This document shows positions 22,278-33,531 of a stretch of 64,000 nt of DNA, piece by piece. A program made the position numbers and the translations under genes. The first letter of the stretch is position 1. The number at the start of each line of letters is the position of its first letter. Source of the DNA: Microthyrium microscopicum (lineage: Eukaryota; Ascomycota; Dothideomycetes; Microthyriales; Microthyriaceae); assembly GCA_010405405.1 (NCBI GenBank), contig MU004230.1, positions 507,333 to 571,332 on the forward strand, given 5' to 3'. The notes under the pieces were generated by a model, which did not search any database, had not been told where the DNA came from, and worked only from the letters and a program-made list of their open reading frames with translations.

Positions 22278-22944
22278 ATGTACTTCACCAAATTCATTGC
22301 TCTTGCAATCCTGAGCTATAGGTCAGTTTCCTTCCCATTTCATGAGAAACCTCTACTGTACAAGCCCTGGTAAACTGACACGGTATGATTTTGAACAGCT
22401 CAGTAGTCTATTCTCTCCCCACTAGCAATGGCATCGAAAGCTACGGTACTCGGGAGGTAGGATATGCCCATGCTCAGCCTTTGGAAGGTATACCAGGGTA
22501 CTGATGATTCTATAGGTACAACTAGAGAAGAGACATACCCCTGCTGAGCGAGCTCAGGAGAAGAAGACTGGCAAATATCACCTTGATAAGGGAGAGTCAT
22601 TGAAACAAGAGGAAAAGAAGGCCGGATATTCCACCAAGAAGGCAAAGGCTTACGTCTCTGGAATTGTAAAGAGACATACTCCAGGAGAAAGAGCTCAAGA
22701 AAAGAAGACTGGCAAATACCATCTCGACAAGGGCGAGACTCTAAAGCAAGAAGAGAAGAAGGCAGGATATTCTACCAAGAAACCGAAGACTCACACCTAC
22801 AAGGCTGAGAAACGACACACTCCAGCAGAAAGAGCCGAGGAGAAGAAGACTGGCTCCTATCATCTTGATAAAGGAGAAACCTTGAAGCAAGAGGAGAAGA
22901 AGGCAGGATATAGCCACAAGACATCAAAGCATCACAGCCGTTAG
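22278..22944 (+). CDS. secreted Kex2-processed repeat precursor (KEP-like)
   Basis: Three exons, 22278-22321, 22399-22456 and 22516-22944, encode 176 residues. A signal peptide (about 1-20) is followed by a short spacer and three near-identical repeats with a period of exactly 47 residues. Each repeat begins HTP immediately after a Lys-Arg pair (KR at 39-40, 86-87 and 133-134), the cleavage site of the Golgi protease Kex2. Each unit has the blocks ERAxEKKTGxYHLDKGE and LKQEEKKAGYS and is highly charged, with no cysteine. Known fungal proteins built this way are precursors of pheromones, repellent-like cell-wall peptides, or ribosomally made cyclic peptides (ustiloxin type). None of those cores is recognised, and no UstYa-like oxidase gene is seen nearby, so the mature peptide's role is open. 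The first exon was placed because only splicing puts a signal peptide in frame. Confidence 0.8.
22534..22941 (+). repeat. three coding tandem repeats, 141-bp period
   Basis: Units at 22534-22674, 22675-22815 and 22816-22941 (last one shortened to 42 codons). Nucleotide identity is lower than protein identity, with many third-position differences, so the protein pattern appears under selection. Confidence 0.85.
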
Positions 22945-23441
22945 GCAGCTATTTTGTCAACATAATAGTAATCGAATCTTCAAATTGTTGTCATCTGTTT
23001 TGTTATCAAGTAGCTATATTTCGAGTCCCCTAGTAGGAAAAGTCCTCTATTAGATGGCACCTAAGTTGAAAAGCCGCATGAAGCCCTGGCCTAACAGCTA
23101 TGTGTCCTCATTTGTGGAACATCAGGCGTGTCAATGAAAAACAATGATCATAAGCCAGTTTGAGGCTTTTGTCCAGAATGCTGGTGGAATCGGGATCCTC
23201 GATGGTAGTCATGCCAGAGACAGAGTAGGTCGTTGGCCTATAATGCCGATGGTATGTGGAGAAGTGTGTTTGGTGAGTTTGATTCGGTCAAGATGCTGCG
23301 CCTGGTAGCTCAAGCTGGATATAGGGATGCCTTGCATGAGTGAGCAAGTAGTTTGAGGAGGGAGGATGCTGCTTCTGTTGGTTGTAGAGTATACCCAGGT
23401 AGCTCAATGCAGTGCCTTGAATGCTGATTTGGTAAGCAGTA
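22945..23441. other. intergenic between convergent genes
   Basis: 3' regions of the repeat precursor and of the bZIP gene; no coding frame or repeat seen. Confidence 0.4.
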
Positions 23442-24204
23442 TCAGTCTTGCTCTATTATTTCGAGGATGTGAGTGTTCTTAATTCGACATGATTCTCCTG
23501 CTCCACAACCAAGCTCGGCTCGGGCTTGGTCATAATCGCCATGGAACTTCATAGAAGCTATTATGGTGGCTGCTTCCTCGCACGGGCGATCAGTGTAGTC
23601 GACAGGATGTAGATTTGTGACGGTTTGAGGAGTGGTCATGACCTCTTGACGAAGCTCAACCTTAGCATTTGTTGATTTTTGCTGACAGCTAGAATCTGAT
23701 GCGGCAATGGTCATGGGTATTTTGGATGGCTTTGTGTCCTGTGATGTTGGCGATAAGATTGTGCTAGGAGACGGAATAGATGCAGTTGAAATGGTGCCCT
23801 TTTGGCATCCGCGAGATTCTGTGAAGCACGTCTTGACCGCAGGAAAAGGCGAGTAAAGATTTGTCTCCCCGGCCTGGAGCATAAAATCGTTGATTTCCTG
23901 ATCCAAGACCCCTTTCCGTCTCAGTAATGTCCGCAGCAATTCATTTTCCCTAGCAACCTTGCGTGCAACATGCTGAAGTTCTACCGATGCCTGAACTCCA
24001 TTTCTTTCATACTCAGCTAGTCTTGCTGCTAGATCTTCTATACGCTCCTTTTTTCGTAGCCTGGAGTTGCGTTGATTGTCCCGTAATCGGATGGAGGCTG
24101 GGATGGACGATTTCTGCTCAAGGGTCAGCGATGAGGGCTCGCAGGCTGATGTTGACAGAGGCGCAAGCGGGACAAGGAGATGAAAGACGCACCTGTCTCG
24201 CCAT
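23442..24204 (-). CDS. bZIP transcription factor
   Basis: Basic-leucine zipper regulator. The basic region is RLRDNQRNSRLRKKER with the N-x7-R spacing, followed by a leucine-zipper-like helix (RIEDLAARLAEYE ... ENELLRTLL). The C-terminal half is Ser/Thr/Pro-rich and ends in a region with cysteines (PCEEA, LGCGAGESC). The favoured model starts at ATG 24204 with a 4-codon first exon, a 55-bp intron (24192-24138) and a 232-codon second exon, giving 235 residues; an acceptor 21 bp later gives 228. An unspliced frame starting further upstream at 24353 gives 303 residues but adds an unlikely N-terminus. It is divergent from the ACR3 arsenite transporter 337 bp away, the same arrangement as bZIP regulator ARR1 and ACR3 in yeast, so control of that transporter is a plausible inference. 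Confidence 0.8.
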
Positions 24205-24541
24205 GGTTCATTCAATGATCTACTTAGCTTTGCAATCTCGTATAACCCGCTAGCCGAACGTTGTTGTGAATGGCTAGAGCCGCAAGAAGCTCGAATTGAA
24301 ATTGTGTAGACACAAGAGAGTTCTGATTGGTCGACTTTTTGCCTCAAAATCATAGAGATCCGATCCGATCTGATATAATTTCTTCCATGTCGCTTTACGA
24401 AACTCTCCTAAATAATTTTGAATACCCTTCCAAACACTTGCACTTTAATACTAGTATCTGGAATTACTGAGGTCTTCTTCTGGACCAACTAGTACCACAG
24501 GTTCCGAATATAACTTCAGGTTACTTGCGAAGAAGATTCAA
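24205..24541. promoter_or_regulatory. divergent bZIP/ACR3 promoter
   Basis: 337 bp shared by two divergent genes. It contains a short tandem GATCCGATCCGATCTGAT at 24357-24374 and TTACTGA/TTACTTG-like sequences that resemble, but do not match exactly, AP-1-type bZIP sites (TTACTAA). Confidence 0.45.
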
Positions 24542-25820
24542 ATGTCACTTGATGCAGAAGACTTGGAGAAGAACTCCAAGGCTGTGCAACCTAATGAAAT
24601 AAGTACACTCCAGCCTATTCTATCCGCTATCATAATGTATGCTGACGTCTCCAAGACGAGCTCACCGACCACACTTCAGAGCAAGCTCCGCTCAAGGCAC
24701 TATCATTCCTCGATCGCTTTCTAGTAATATGGATTATCCTCGCAATGGCAATCGGAATTTTACTCGGCAACTTCGTTAAGTCAACAGGACCAGACTTACA
24801 GAAAGGCCAATTTGTCGGTGTGAGCATACCTATTGGTAAGTCTAAGCTAGATCTGAATGTGTACAGTACTCATTTACCCTTTTAGCTGTCGGCCTTCTTG
24901 TAATGATGTACCCCATTCTCTGCAAGGTGAAGTACGAGTCACTGCATCTCCTCCTTCGCAAAAAAGACCTTTGGATCCAAGTCGGAATATCTTTTGTGTT
25001 GAACTGGATCATTGCACCTCTTTTCATGGTCGGACTTGCATGGGCCTTCCTTCCAGACCGACAAGATCTTCGTGAGGGCTTGATATTTGTCGGAATCGCT
25101 AGATGCATTGCCATGGTGTTGATATGGACAGATCTTGCAAACGGAGATGGAGATTATTGCGCTGTCTTGGTCGCTTTCAACTCCATTCTGCAAATCATCC
25201 TGTTCGCACCTTTTGCGATATTCTATATCAACATCGTAAGCCACTCGAAAGAACTGGTCACTGTAAGCTACTCAAAGGTAGCAACAAGCGTTGCGGTGTT
25301 CCTAGGTAAGATGATCCACTCCCAGGTCAGTATTATTCCGACTAATTCTACCATAGGAATACCTCTCGCAGCCGCCATCCTGACCAGAGTAGCGCTGAAG
25401 CCAACGATAGGAGAAAAGAAATATCAGAAACTCATGGGCATCATCGGGCCAATATCACTTATTGGGCTACTGTACACGATCATCGTACTCTTCGCCTCCC
25501 AAGGAGCACACGTTGTGCATCAGATCACCTCCGTGTTGCGGGTGTGCGCGCCACTGATTGTGTACTTCTTCTGCATGTTCAGTCTTACCGTCTTTCTGTG
25601 TTGGAAGCTTGGATTCGGTTACAGAGTTAGCTGCACGCAAAGCTTTACAGCTGCAAGTAATAACTTTGAACTCGCCATTGCAGTAGTGGTCGCTGTATAT
25701 GGTGTTAGCAGTGGGCAAGCACTGGCGAGTACTGTTGGACCGTTGATCGAAGTGCCAGTCCTAGTCGCTTTGGTGTATGTGTTAAAGTGGATTCGCAAGA
25801 GATGGGGTTGGGAAGATTGA
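24542..25820 (+). CDS. ACR3: ACR3-family arsenite efflux transporter
   Basis: Plasma-membrane arsenite/antimonite exporter of the BART superfamily. Exons 24542-24602, 24656-24835, 24886-25305 and 25357-25820 give 374 residues, slightly short but complete, with about ten hydrophobic segments. Family landmarks are LDRFLVIWIILAMAIGILLGN in the first segment, the ARCIAMVLIW block whose cysteine is essential in characterised ACR3 proteins, GDGDYCAVLVAFNSILQ, and the C-terminal TAASNNFELAIAVVVAVYG signature. In ACR3 the block after ARC often reads VW(N); here it is IWT. Exon 1 is short and its GTACAC donor is the least certain splice site. It is divergent from a bZIP gene that may regulate it. Confidence 0.93.
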
Positions 25821-26068
25821 AAGCATAATCTTTGATGCTCGTATATTAGCAATAACAAAGAATCGTCAAATGCCGATAAATATCTGAATATTGAAAACAT
25901 CGGGCTGAAGTTTCTTCCATCTCATTGGCAGAAATTTATCCATTGGCTGTGGCAAACCAGAGTCGATATCGGAGCATTAGCTTGGATATCTCGCCGAGAT
26001 TGTTATCAAGCTGAAAGCACCTTATTGATAACACCCCATAATTCCCTTCAGAAGCTCTCATACAAAAA

Positions 26069-26856
26069 ATGGAGAGCGATCCAGGATTCCAAGCTGCTCT
26101 TTCAGAGGCCCGCGCAGGCCACGAAGAAGGAGGTGTTCCAATCGGAGCATGCTTAGTCGCTGCCGATGGAACCATACTTGGCAAGGGGAGGAACGAAAGA
26201 ATGCAAAAGGGGAGTGCAACACTACATGTAAGCTTCGAAGTTTTGTGACGATGGTCAGTATTTGACAGGATTTGGCTAAGGTCTCCTGTCTGTTAGGGCG
26301 AGACTGCTGCATTCGAGAATGCTGGGAGATTATCTGGAAAAACTGTCAAAGGTTCCACTATGTATACGACTTTATCACCTTGTGACATGTGTACTGGTGC
26401 ATGTCTTTTGTACAATGTTACGAGAGTAGTGATAGGGTACAGTCACTCATATCAATGGTGACATCCAGCTAACTGATCCCCAGAGAAAACAAAACGTATT
26501 TGGGAGGCGAAGCGTATTTGAAACAGCGCGGTGTTGAAGTCATTGTGCTCGATAATGCTGAATGCAAATCAATGTGAGCACTGCTCATTTAAGCCATGGA
26601 GTTTGATGTAACTTGATCATCCGATGAAATGCTGTACAGCAATTTTGCGGAAGAACTAGTTATTCTGGGCACACTCCAAGCGCAGCTCCATACTCACGAA
26701 ATTTAGGATGGCGGATTTTATCAAAAAGAATCCTGCAGAATGGTATGTACACCTCTTTTGCATTCATGTACATTTTTGTATCTTTTATTCATTCATTCAT
26801 GGATAGGGCTGACGTGGTTCCTCACACCCAGGAATGAGGACATTGGAAAAGATTGA
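26069..26856 (+). CDS. FCY1: cytosine deaminase
   Basis: Zinc enzyme converting cytosine to uracil (and 5-fluorocytosine to 5-fluorouracil) in pyrimidine salvage. Five exons, 26069-26227, 26297-26436, 26484-26573, 26707-26742 and 26832-26856, give 149 residues. The zinc and catalytic residues are His53 and Glu55 (HGE) and Cys82 and Cys85 (PCDMC), matching H62, E64, C91 and C94 of the yeast enzyme. The C-terminus FIKKNPAEWNEDIG closely follows the yeast one, which supports the two very short final exons. The third intron is 133 bp, longer than its neighbours. Its stop codon lies only 5 bp from the stop of the convergent uroporphyrinogen decarboxylase gene. Confidence 0.93.
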
Positions 26857-26861
26857 CGAGT

Positions 26862-28120
26862 CTAGCTGGTGGTACGGCGGATCTCTTCGAAGAAGAATCT
26901 GAGATCTTCAGGATTCACGAAAGGTGTGATTCCTAGGACAGTTAGCATCAGAGTATGTAGGACAATATCATCCAAGCATCATACCATGTCCTAAATTGGC
27001 AATCCAGCCTTGTTTTCCACCACCGAATCCCGCGGTCATCTCCTCAACGACCTTTGTTATGGCAGCTCTGCCTCCATATAAGACGCCTGGGTCCGCATTA
27101 CCTTGTACCGTCTTTCCATGAGCCCTTGCAATTTGATATGTCTTTGCAGGATCATGCAACCAGTCGAGTCCAATGACATCGTAATTGGTCTTGCAAAGGT
27201 CCTCTAGAGCATACCATGCTCCTTTTGCAAAGACAGTCAGAGGCACAGGCTCAAGGCCCTTTGACTTTAAGCGTTCTGGGAGTTCATCTGCTATGCGGAT
27301 CAGGTATGGTAAAGAGAAATCCTTGAAACTGGATGGCGAAAGCTCTCCTGCCCAGGAGTCAAACACCTGGAGCATCTGAGCGCCAGCTTCAACCTGTAGA
27401 GCTAGGTACTCCACGCAAAGAGTCGCAATCTTGTCAATGATATCTTTGCTTCCTTGTGGGTGCTTGAAAATCCACGTCTTTACTTCTTTGAAGATTTTGC
27501 TCCCTCCACCTTCGATCATGTAGCAAAATAACGTCCATGGTGCGCCACAGAATCCAATGAGAGGGACTCTTCCGTCGAGCTTCTGTCTTGTCATTGTGAT
27601 AGCCGCATATACATAGTCCAGCTCTTTCTTCACATCGACTTCGCGAGCCATGACTTCTTTGTACTGTGGGTCTTCTGGAGAAGTCAATGGCGCGGGGAAG
27701 TGTGGCCCCTTTTTGTCAACCATGACGACTTCCATGCCCATTGCTTGTGGTATAACGAGGATATCAGAGAAAATGATTGCAGCATCAATTAGTCCGGCGA
27801 ATCGTTCGATTGGCTGAAGTGTGATGGTCGAAGCGATCTCCGGCGACCGGCAACACTCGAAAAAATCTCTCTTCCCTTTGGCCTCATGGTACTCGGGCAG
27901 GTATCGACCAGCTGAAAATCTGTTAGATCAATTGATGCACCAGATAAAAGGGGATCGCATATTTATATGTACCTTGTCTCATCACCCACATTGGCGCTTT
28001 CTCCACCTTCTCGCCTGTACATCAATGAGTTGGTACCTGCGTTGCTTGTTTCAATGAGGTCTTACCTCTCGCCGTTCGAAGAAGCAAGTCATTTTTCAGG
28101 GGCGCAAATTGAGGAGCCAT
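26862..28120 (-). CDS. HEM12: uroporphyrinogen decarboxylase
   Basis: Fifth heme-pathway enzyme, removing four carboxyl groups from uroporphyrinogen III in the cytosol. Exons 28120-28066, 28014-27973, 27911-26985 and 26932-26862 give 364 residues, the usual size. Visible signatures are the N-terminal PMWVMRQAGRYLPEY (active-site Arg in RQAGR), FFECCRSPEIASTITLQPI, the IIFSDILVIPQAMGM block, GFCGAPWTLFCYMIEGGGS, and the C-terminal LGHGITPFVNPEDLRFFFEEIR. The third intron lies between LGHG and ITPF. The start ATG opens directly into the conserved N-terminus with no targeting sequence. It is divergent from MSH1 (292 bp between ATGs) and convergent with the cytosine deaminase gene. Confidence 0.95.
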
Positions 28121-28412
28121 CTTTCGGAGAATATCTTTAAAATCAGAACACTCAATGGCTATTCTAACAATGTTGGTGATCTGTGTAAAGACACAAAAAA
28201 TGATAAAATCGAATAGCGATTGGGCCGACGTCAGTGGCGTCAAACCCCATAGAGAAGCGCCACGCGAGCCTGTCAGCCAATCATGTAAGACCTCTCTTTA
28301 GACGCGACTTTTTGATGGCTGCGCGTTGCAAAAGGAGATATAATCGTCCATCACAGCTTCCGAAAAGCGGGGACCAAGATCTAATGGGAGATGACCAAAG
28401 AAAAGCTAGGAG
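28121..28412. promoter_or_regulatory. divergent HEM12/MSH1 promoter
   Basis: The 292 bp between the two start codons must contain both promoters. No motif could be assigned with confidence. Confidence 0.4.
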
Positions 28413-31400
28413 ATGCGTATTCGTGGATATGATGCCAGACGGCTGACTCAAATATCGAGGCGCTTTTCATCACGACCACCAGTTCGGCCAAGGATTCACA
28501 CATCATGGGAGACATCGGCCACTCACTCTGTATCATCCAGTATAGTGTGGAGCCGTGGTGCAAAGAGAGTCACCGAAGCAACTCTCCTGGACATTTCGCA
28601 AGGTCCACTACCCAAGAAAGCTGGAGAAGATGACATATCAAAAGACGAGGCTCCGGTCTATCCAACAGTTGTTCAGCAAGCCTTGAACAACATGCGGAAG
28701 TTCTCCCAATGTGTCGTCTTGACAAGAGTAGGGAACTTTTACGAGTTGTACTTTGATCAAGCAGATGAGTTTGGTCCAATTCTAAACCTCAAGGCCAGCA
28801 TTAAGAAGACAAATGCAGGCCCCGTCTCCATGACTGGGTTTCCATACTTTCAGCTCGACCGCTACTTGAAAATTCTCGTTCAGGATCAGAATCGATATGT
28901 TGCAATCAGCGAAGAATTTGCCAATTCTGCGTCCGCCAAAGTCAAATCTGGGGGTCTCTTGTTTGATCGCAAAGTCACTAGAGTCATAACACCAGGAACA
29001 CTCATTGATGAGAAGTTTATGGATCCATGGGAGAACAACTTTCTTCTAAGCATTCATTCAAGCGACTTTGGCAATGGCGTTACAACCACAGGCAATAGCG
29101 ACTCTCCAGTGCCAATTACTTTGGGTCTAGCATGGCTGGATCTTTCTAGCGGAGACTTTTTTACCCAAAGTACGGATATCGGAGCTCTCTCCTCAGCCCT
29201 GGCTCGGATAGGGCCCCGTGAAGTAGTACTGGATCGCGGCTTTGCAGATCAGAGGTCAGCAGAACTCAAAGCTGTGCTGGCAGAAGGTCGCTATGTTGTC
29301 ACCTATCACAACGGCAGCCAGTTGGGTTCAGTGGAAACCTGGGGCTGTATGCTTGAAGATAGTGGAGCGACCACTGAAGCTAGCAAGTTTAGCAAAACAG
29401 AAGTCGAGGCAGGAAACTTACTTCTACAATATGTTAATACAAGGCTCATGGGAGAAGCACCAAAACTTCGGCCACCAATTCAAAGACATAACGAGGAGTA
29501 CATGGCGATCGACAAGAATAGTGTCAAAGCGTTAGAAATCAGAGAAACACTAAGAGATGGGTTGCTCGAGGGAAGTCTCCTGCACGCAGTTCGACGTACG
29601 GTAACCAAAAGTGGACATAGACTTTTGTGGCAAAGACTAAGTATGGACTTGCAACCTCACGGACTGAATCGTGCTAACATGTCAAGTTTCACCCTCGACG
29701 TCTTTGCAAGAGATCAATCATCGATTAGATCTGGTTTCTGAGCTACTCCATAATCCAAATCTTCGTAGTAACCTTGTCAGTCTACTTCGTATGACATCCG
29801 ACAGCTGGAGGCTTTTACAGAAGTTTTCATTTGGACGTGGTGATCCAGATGATTTGTTAGGACTGGCTCGCACTATTCAGGTCACTACTCAGATTACTGA
29901 ACTGCTCCAACGTCACATACTGGACCCCGAGTATGTTGATTCCAGTCCACTTGTTCAAGCATCAATGCAGGAATCAGTCAAAAAGCTTTTGGACAGGCTT
30001 GAAACAAACGACACTAATGCTTTAGCTCAACTCATCTTTGAAGCCATTGATGAAGAAAAGGTGACTGAGAAGCAAAGAATGGAAGATGACGAGGCAGCCA
30101 ATGTAATACAAATGGCAGAAACAGTCTTAATTAGTGCTGGGGAGCAAGTGAAAGCTAAATCCAAAGCCAAGAAAGCTGCTGTTGAAAAAGACAGAGACAG
30201 CATACTTCCGAGCGAAGTATGGATAATGCATCCAAGGTTGGTACATCCCAATCCATGATCGTCTGGTTTCTAATATAATCTAGTGCGAGTCCCACGCTGC
30301 AGAAGCTTCATACACAACTTGAAGAGCTATGGCTAGAAATGGAGAATCTTTCCAAAGATCTACGCGAGACCTCTGGCGCTCAATCACTTACACTCAAATG
30401 GACCCCTGGCCTTGGTCACATAATACACTTGAAAGGGAAAGACGCTTCTGCATCTCTGTCTGCTCTGGGCCTTGACAACGTACGAGCAGTCAAATCCTCC
30501 CAGTCCACCAGATCGATCCACCACCCGCGATGGACACAACTAGGTAATCGCATCGACGATGTCAAACTACGCATCCGCGGCGAAGAAAACAAAGTCTTCA
30601 CCTCCCTCCGCGAAAAAGTCATCCTCAACATCGTCCGTCTCCGCCGCAACGCCGCCGTTCTCGACGAGCTCGACGTCGCCGCCTCATGGGCCACCCTCGC
30701 CGAAGAACAACACCTCGTCCGCCCACTTCTAAACTATGGCACAGCCCACCACATCATCGCCGGCCGACATCCCACCGTCGAGCCCGGTCTCACAGCCCAA
30801 GGCCGCACTTTCACCCACAACGACTTACTCGTCGGCGAAGACATCACAGTCGACACTGACCATACAGCCACCACAAACCCACGTATCCTCCTCATCACAG
30901 GCCCAAACATGGGCGGCAAATCCACCTACCTCCGTCAAAACGCACTCATAAGCATCCTCGCACAAACAGGCAGCTACGTCCCCGCCGCCTACGCATCCAT
31001 CGGCATCGTCGACGCAATCTACTCGCGCGTTGGCAGCGCAGATAACCTCTTCCAAGACCAATCCACATTCATGGTCGAAATGCTTGAAACGGCACACATT
31101 CTACGTGCCGCAACACCACGCAGTTTTGTCGTAATGGATGAAGTAGGACGCGGAACAACGCCTGAAGATGGTATCGCAGTGGGATATGCGGCGCTACATC
31201 ATTTATATAATGTCAATAAGTGTCGGGCGTTGTTTGCGACGCATTTTCATGCGTTGGCGGATATGACGGCGGGCTGGGATGGTGTCAAGTGCTGGTGTAC
31301 AGATGTTACTGAGCATCAGGATGATGGGAAGGAAGGGTTTAGTTATGTGCATAGGCTCAGAGAGGGCGTGAATAGGGAGAGCCATGCGTTGAAGGTTGCT

Positions 31401-31523
31401 AGGTTGGCGGGGATGCCGGAGAGTGTGGTTGAGGTTGCAAGGGAAGTGCTTGTTGGGCTGAAGATGGATGTTGGTAATGAGTCGATATCTAAGGCGAAGA
31501 CTGCTAGCTCTGCTGATGGATAG
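28413..31523 (+). CDS. MSH1: mitochondrial DNA mismatch repair protein MutS homolog
   Basis: MutS-family ATPase that maintains mitochondrial DNA. Exons 28413-29640, 29687-30236 and 30284-31523 give 1005 residues. The N-terminus is rich in Arg, Ser and Thr (RRLTQISRRFSSRPPVRPR), a typical presequence. The MutS domain I mismatch-binding segment VVLTRVGNFYELYFDQADEF follows, in which the usual Phe-x-Glu appears as NFYELY. The core and clamp domains come next, and then the ATPase with Walker A TGPNMGGKST, Walker B DEVGRGT and the FATHFHAL switch. The order and mitochondrial presequence identify MSH1 rather than the nuclear MSH2/3/6. Codon use shifts from AT-rich to GC-rich across exon 3. Confidence 0.93.
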
Positions 31524-31833
31524 TGATGAGACTTTGTTGATATTATATTTGTACTATACCCAGAATCTCTGCTTGTATATACCATTGTTGATTATAATCA
31601 CCTTTGAAGACATGGCTGGAGGTTTGAGTTGAATATATCATTATGTTTATCCTACAATACTTTTCTCAAACATGACTGTGTAACCGTCATTTTTGAAGCT
31701 CGCATCCGTGCTGAAAATGCATACCGTGACACCAGTGCCATGTTATTATTCAGTGTCCTATCCCTCGCCATTGCTCGTTGCCCATTGCTTGTGGTGTATC
31801 AAAGAAATATCAAAAGTGCTGTCCAGTTCAAGC
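31524..31833. other. intergenic between convergent genes
   Basis: 3' untranslated regions of MSH1 and of the SnoaL-like gene; nothing else seen. Confidence 0.4.
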
Positions 31834-32520
31834 TCAGTCATGAACTGCTTCAGTTTGGTCTCCATTGTTTTCTCCGTTTGTCGAAATGTTCGCTGCTTCC
31901 CAAGCACTCAGCGGGTCGGCCCAGATCTCCTATAAGCAGTCAGCACATTCTTCATATCAATTGAATGCAAGCCAGCTTACCCATCTAGCAATCCTACCAT
32001 CCTCATCAAACCCACATAGCCGATAAATAAACGTCTCGTTCCAACTCCATCCACTCCCCCGATGCTCAAAGTGTCCCTTCCCGGTAACACACACCATGCC
32101 CTTCAACTCCAAACCCGCCACCTTCGTATCCGGATCCACACACAGCTCATCATCCGGTGGAAACGCCTCCTGACTCAACTTCATGCGCAGCGTATGACCC
32201 AGTCTCTCAAAGTATTGCACACAACCTTCTCTTCCCTCAAACGTCTGTCCAAGAAAAGGAAGCTTCTTGCGTGCCCAATTGGGTCCATGCTCGATGATAG
32301 TAGCGCCCTCTTCAACGAAGAAGGTGGAGACGAATGTATGTGCGTTGAATTCAGAGGAGCGCAGGGCCATGCAGAATGCGTGGGCGCATTTGCGGAGCAT
32401 GGCGGAGCGGGACCATTGGGGACTGGGCGAGGAGAGTGGTTTGGGTACGTTGGCGGTTGAGGTGGTTGCTAAGGTTGATGGCATGGATGGTGCCGTTGGC
32501 ATTGATGCAGTGGCAGACAT
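31834..32520 (-). CDS. SnoaL/NTF2-fold-like protein
   Basis: Exon 1 is 32520-31981 and exon 2 is 31929-31834, separated by a 51-bp intron with a GCTGAC branch; the product has 211 residues. After a Ser/Thr/Pro-rich N-terminus comes a compact alpha+beta region ending in FIYRLCGFDEDGRIARWEIWADPLSAWEA, the typical final strand of SnoaL-like/NTF2-fold proteins. Only splicing provides the conserved IWADPLSAW block. Such proteins include hydrolases, cyclases and non-enzymatic binding proteins, so no reaction is assigned. No signal peptide is seen. Confidence 0.82.
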
Positions 32521-33531
32521 ATTGGCTGTTTTGTTGGTTATGTGGTTGAGGTTTGACGCCCTGAGGCTAAGTTTTTGTTATTGTCTGAGATGACGATAGG
32601 ACAAAGGCATTCAAGGGGACGATAGACGATAGGTAGGTAGTTGGAGTTGGGTTGTGGAGTAATTGGGTTGAGAGATGGGGTTTGTTGCACAAGGCTGTAA
32701 CAAAGGCGGCAGATAATCAAGGTCTGGGGAGCACTTGGACGAAGATAGTTAGTCAAGCTAAAAAGAAGAGCTAATGAGAGATTGAGCGGGGAAACAGTCT
32801 GGAAGCTGAGAGGACAGAAACCACTTGTGGAAATACGAGAGAAAGTGTAATTAAATAATTAGCACCGGGCGAAGCTTCTTTCTTACGCCTTGCCTTCGCC
32901 CCTTCCGTGGTGGGTATGAAGTCAATGGTGGAGTAGTGACGCAGTCTGCCCCAGAAATTGCCAGAAGAGTCGTTATCAAGCGAAGATCAACAACCCTTAA
33001 ACGTCAACAGTTCGTTGGACCCAGCCTCAGTCAGGGGCAAGCAAAGCCTTCAGCATTAAATTCCAGAAAAAGAAACACGGCCCGAGTCTTGCCTATCAGT
33101 TCGGTCCGACATATCAAAGTGATGATGCTACACTCTTTCCTATTTCGGACACATTTGCTGAGCTGTGGATTTGACATGGGATTTCTTTACCATATTTGCC
33201 AAGAAATACTGTTTATTTAAAGTGTGGTCTCTGTAAATCTTACATATGCAAGCCGGACCGTTCAGATGACCGTACCTCCTCGGTCTTTCAATTCTGAAAG
33301 TTCCGATTGTAGCTGGAGGAGCGCATACTTATCCATTAAATCTCTCTGTGACAACTTTGATGGTAGACTATGTCAATCCAACCAGAATTACAGCCCACTG
33401 CCACCTGTTAACTAGTATTTCACCTGAGAACTGAGACATGCCACTTTCGAAGTACCCCCTCTTCTCTCCTTACGCCTATCCTTTTGTGGTTTTGACAAAG
33501 TAGACGTTTTGATATACACCAAGTCGAAAAT
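32521..33531. other. intergenic, divergent promoters
   Basis: Lies between the starts of the SnoaL-like gene (-) and the apple-like gene (+). No supportable coding frame. Confidence 0.4.

Noticed and set aside
18000-28000. RiPP (ustiloxin-type) gene cluster around the Kex2-repeat precursor
   Set aside because: I looked for UstYa-like, tyrosinase or methyltransferase genes among the neighbours and saw none; only bZIP and ACR3 and housekeeping genes are present.
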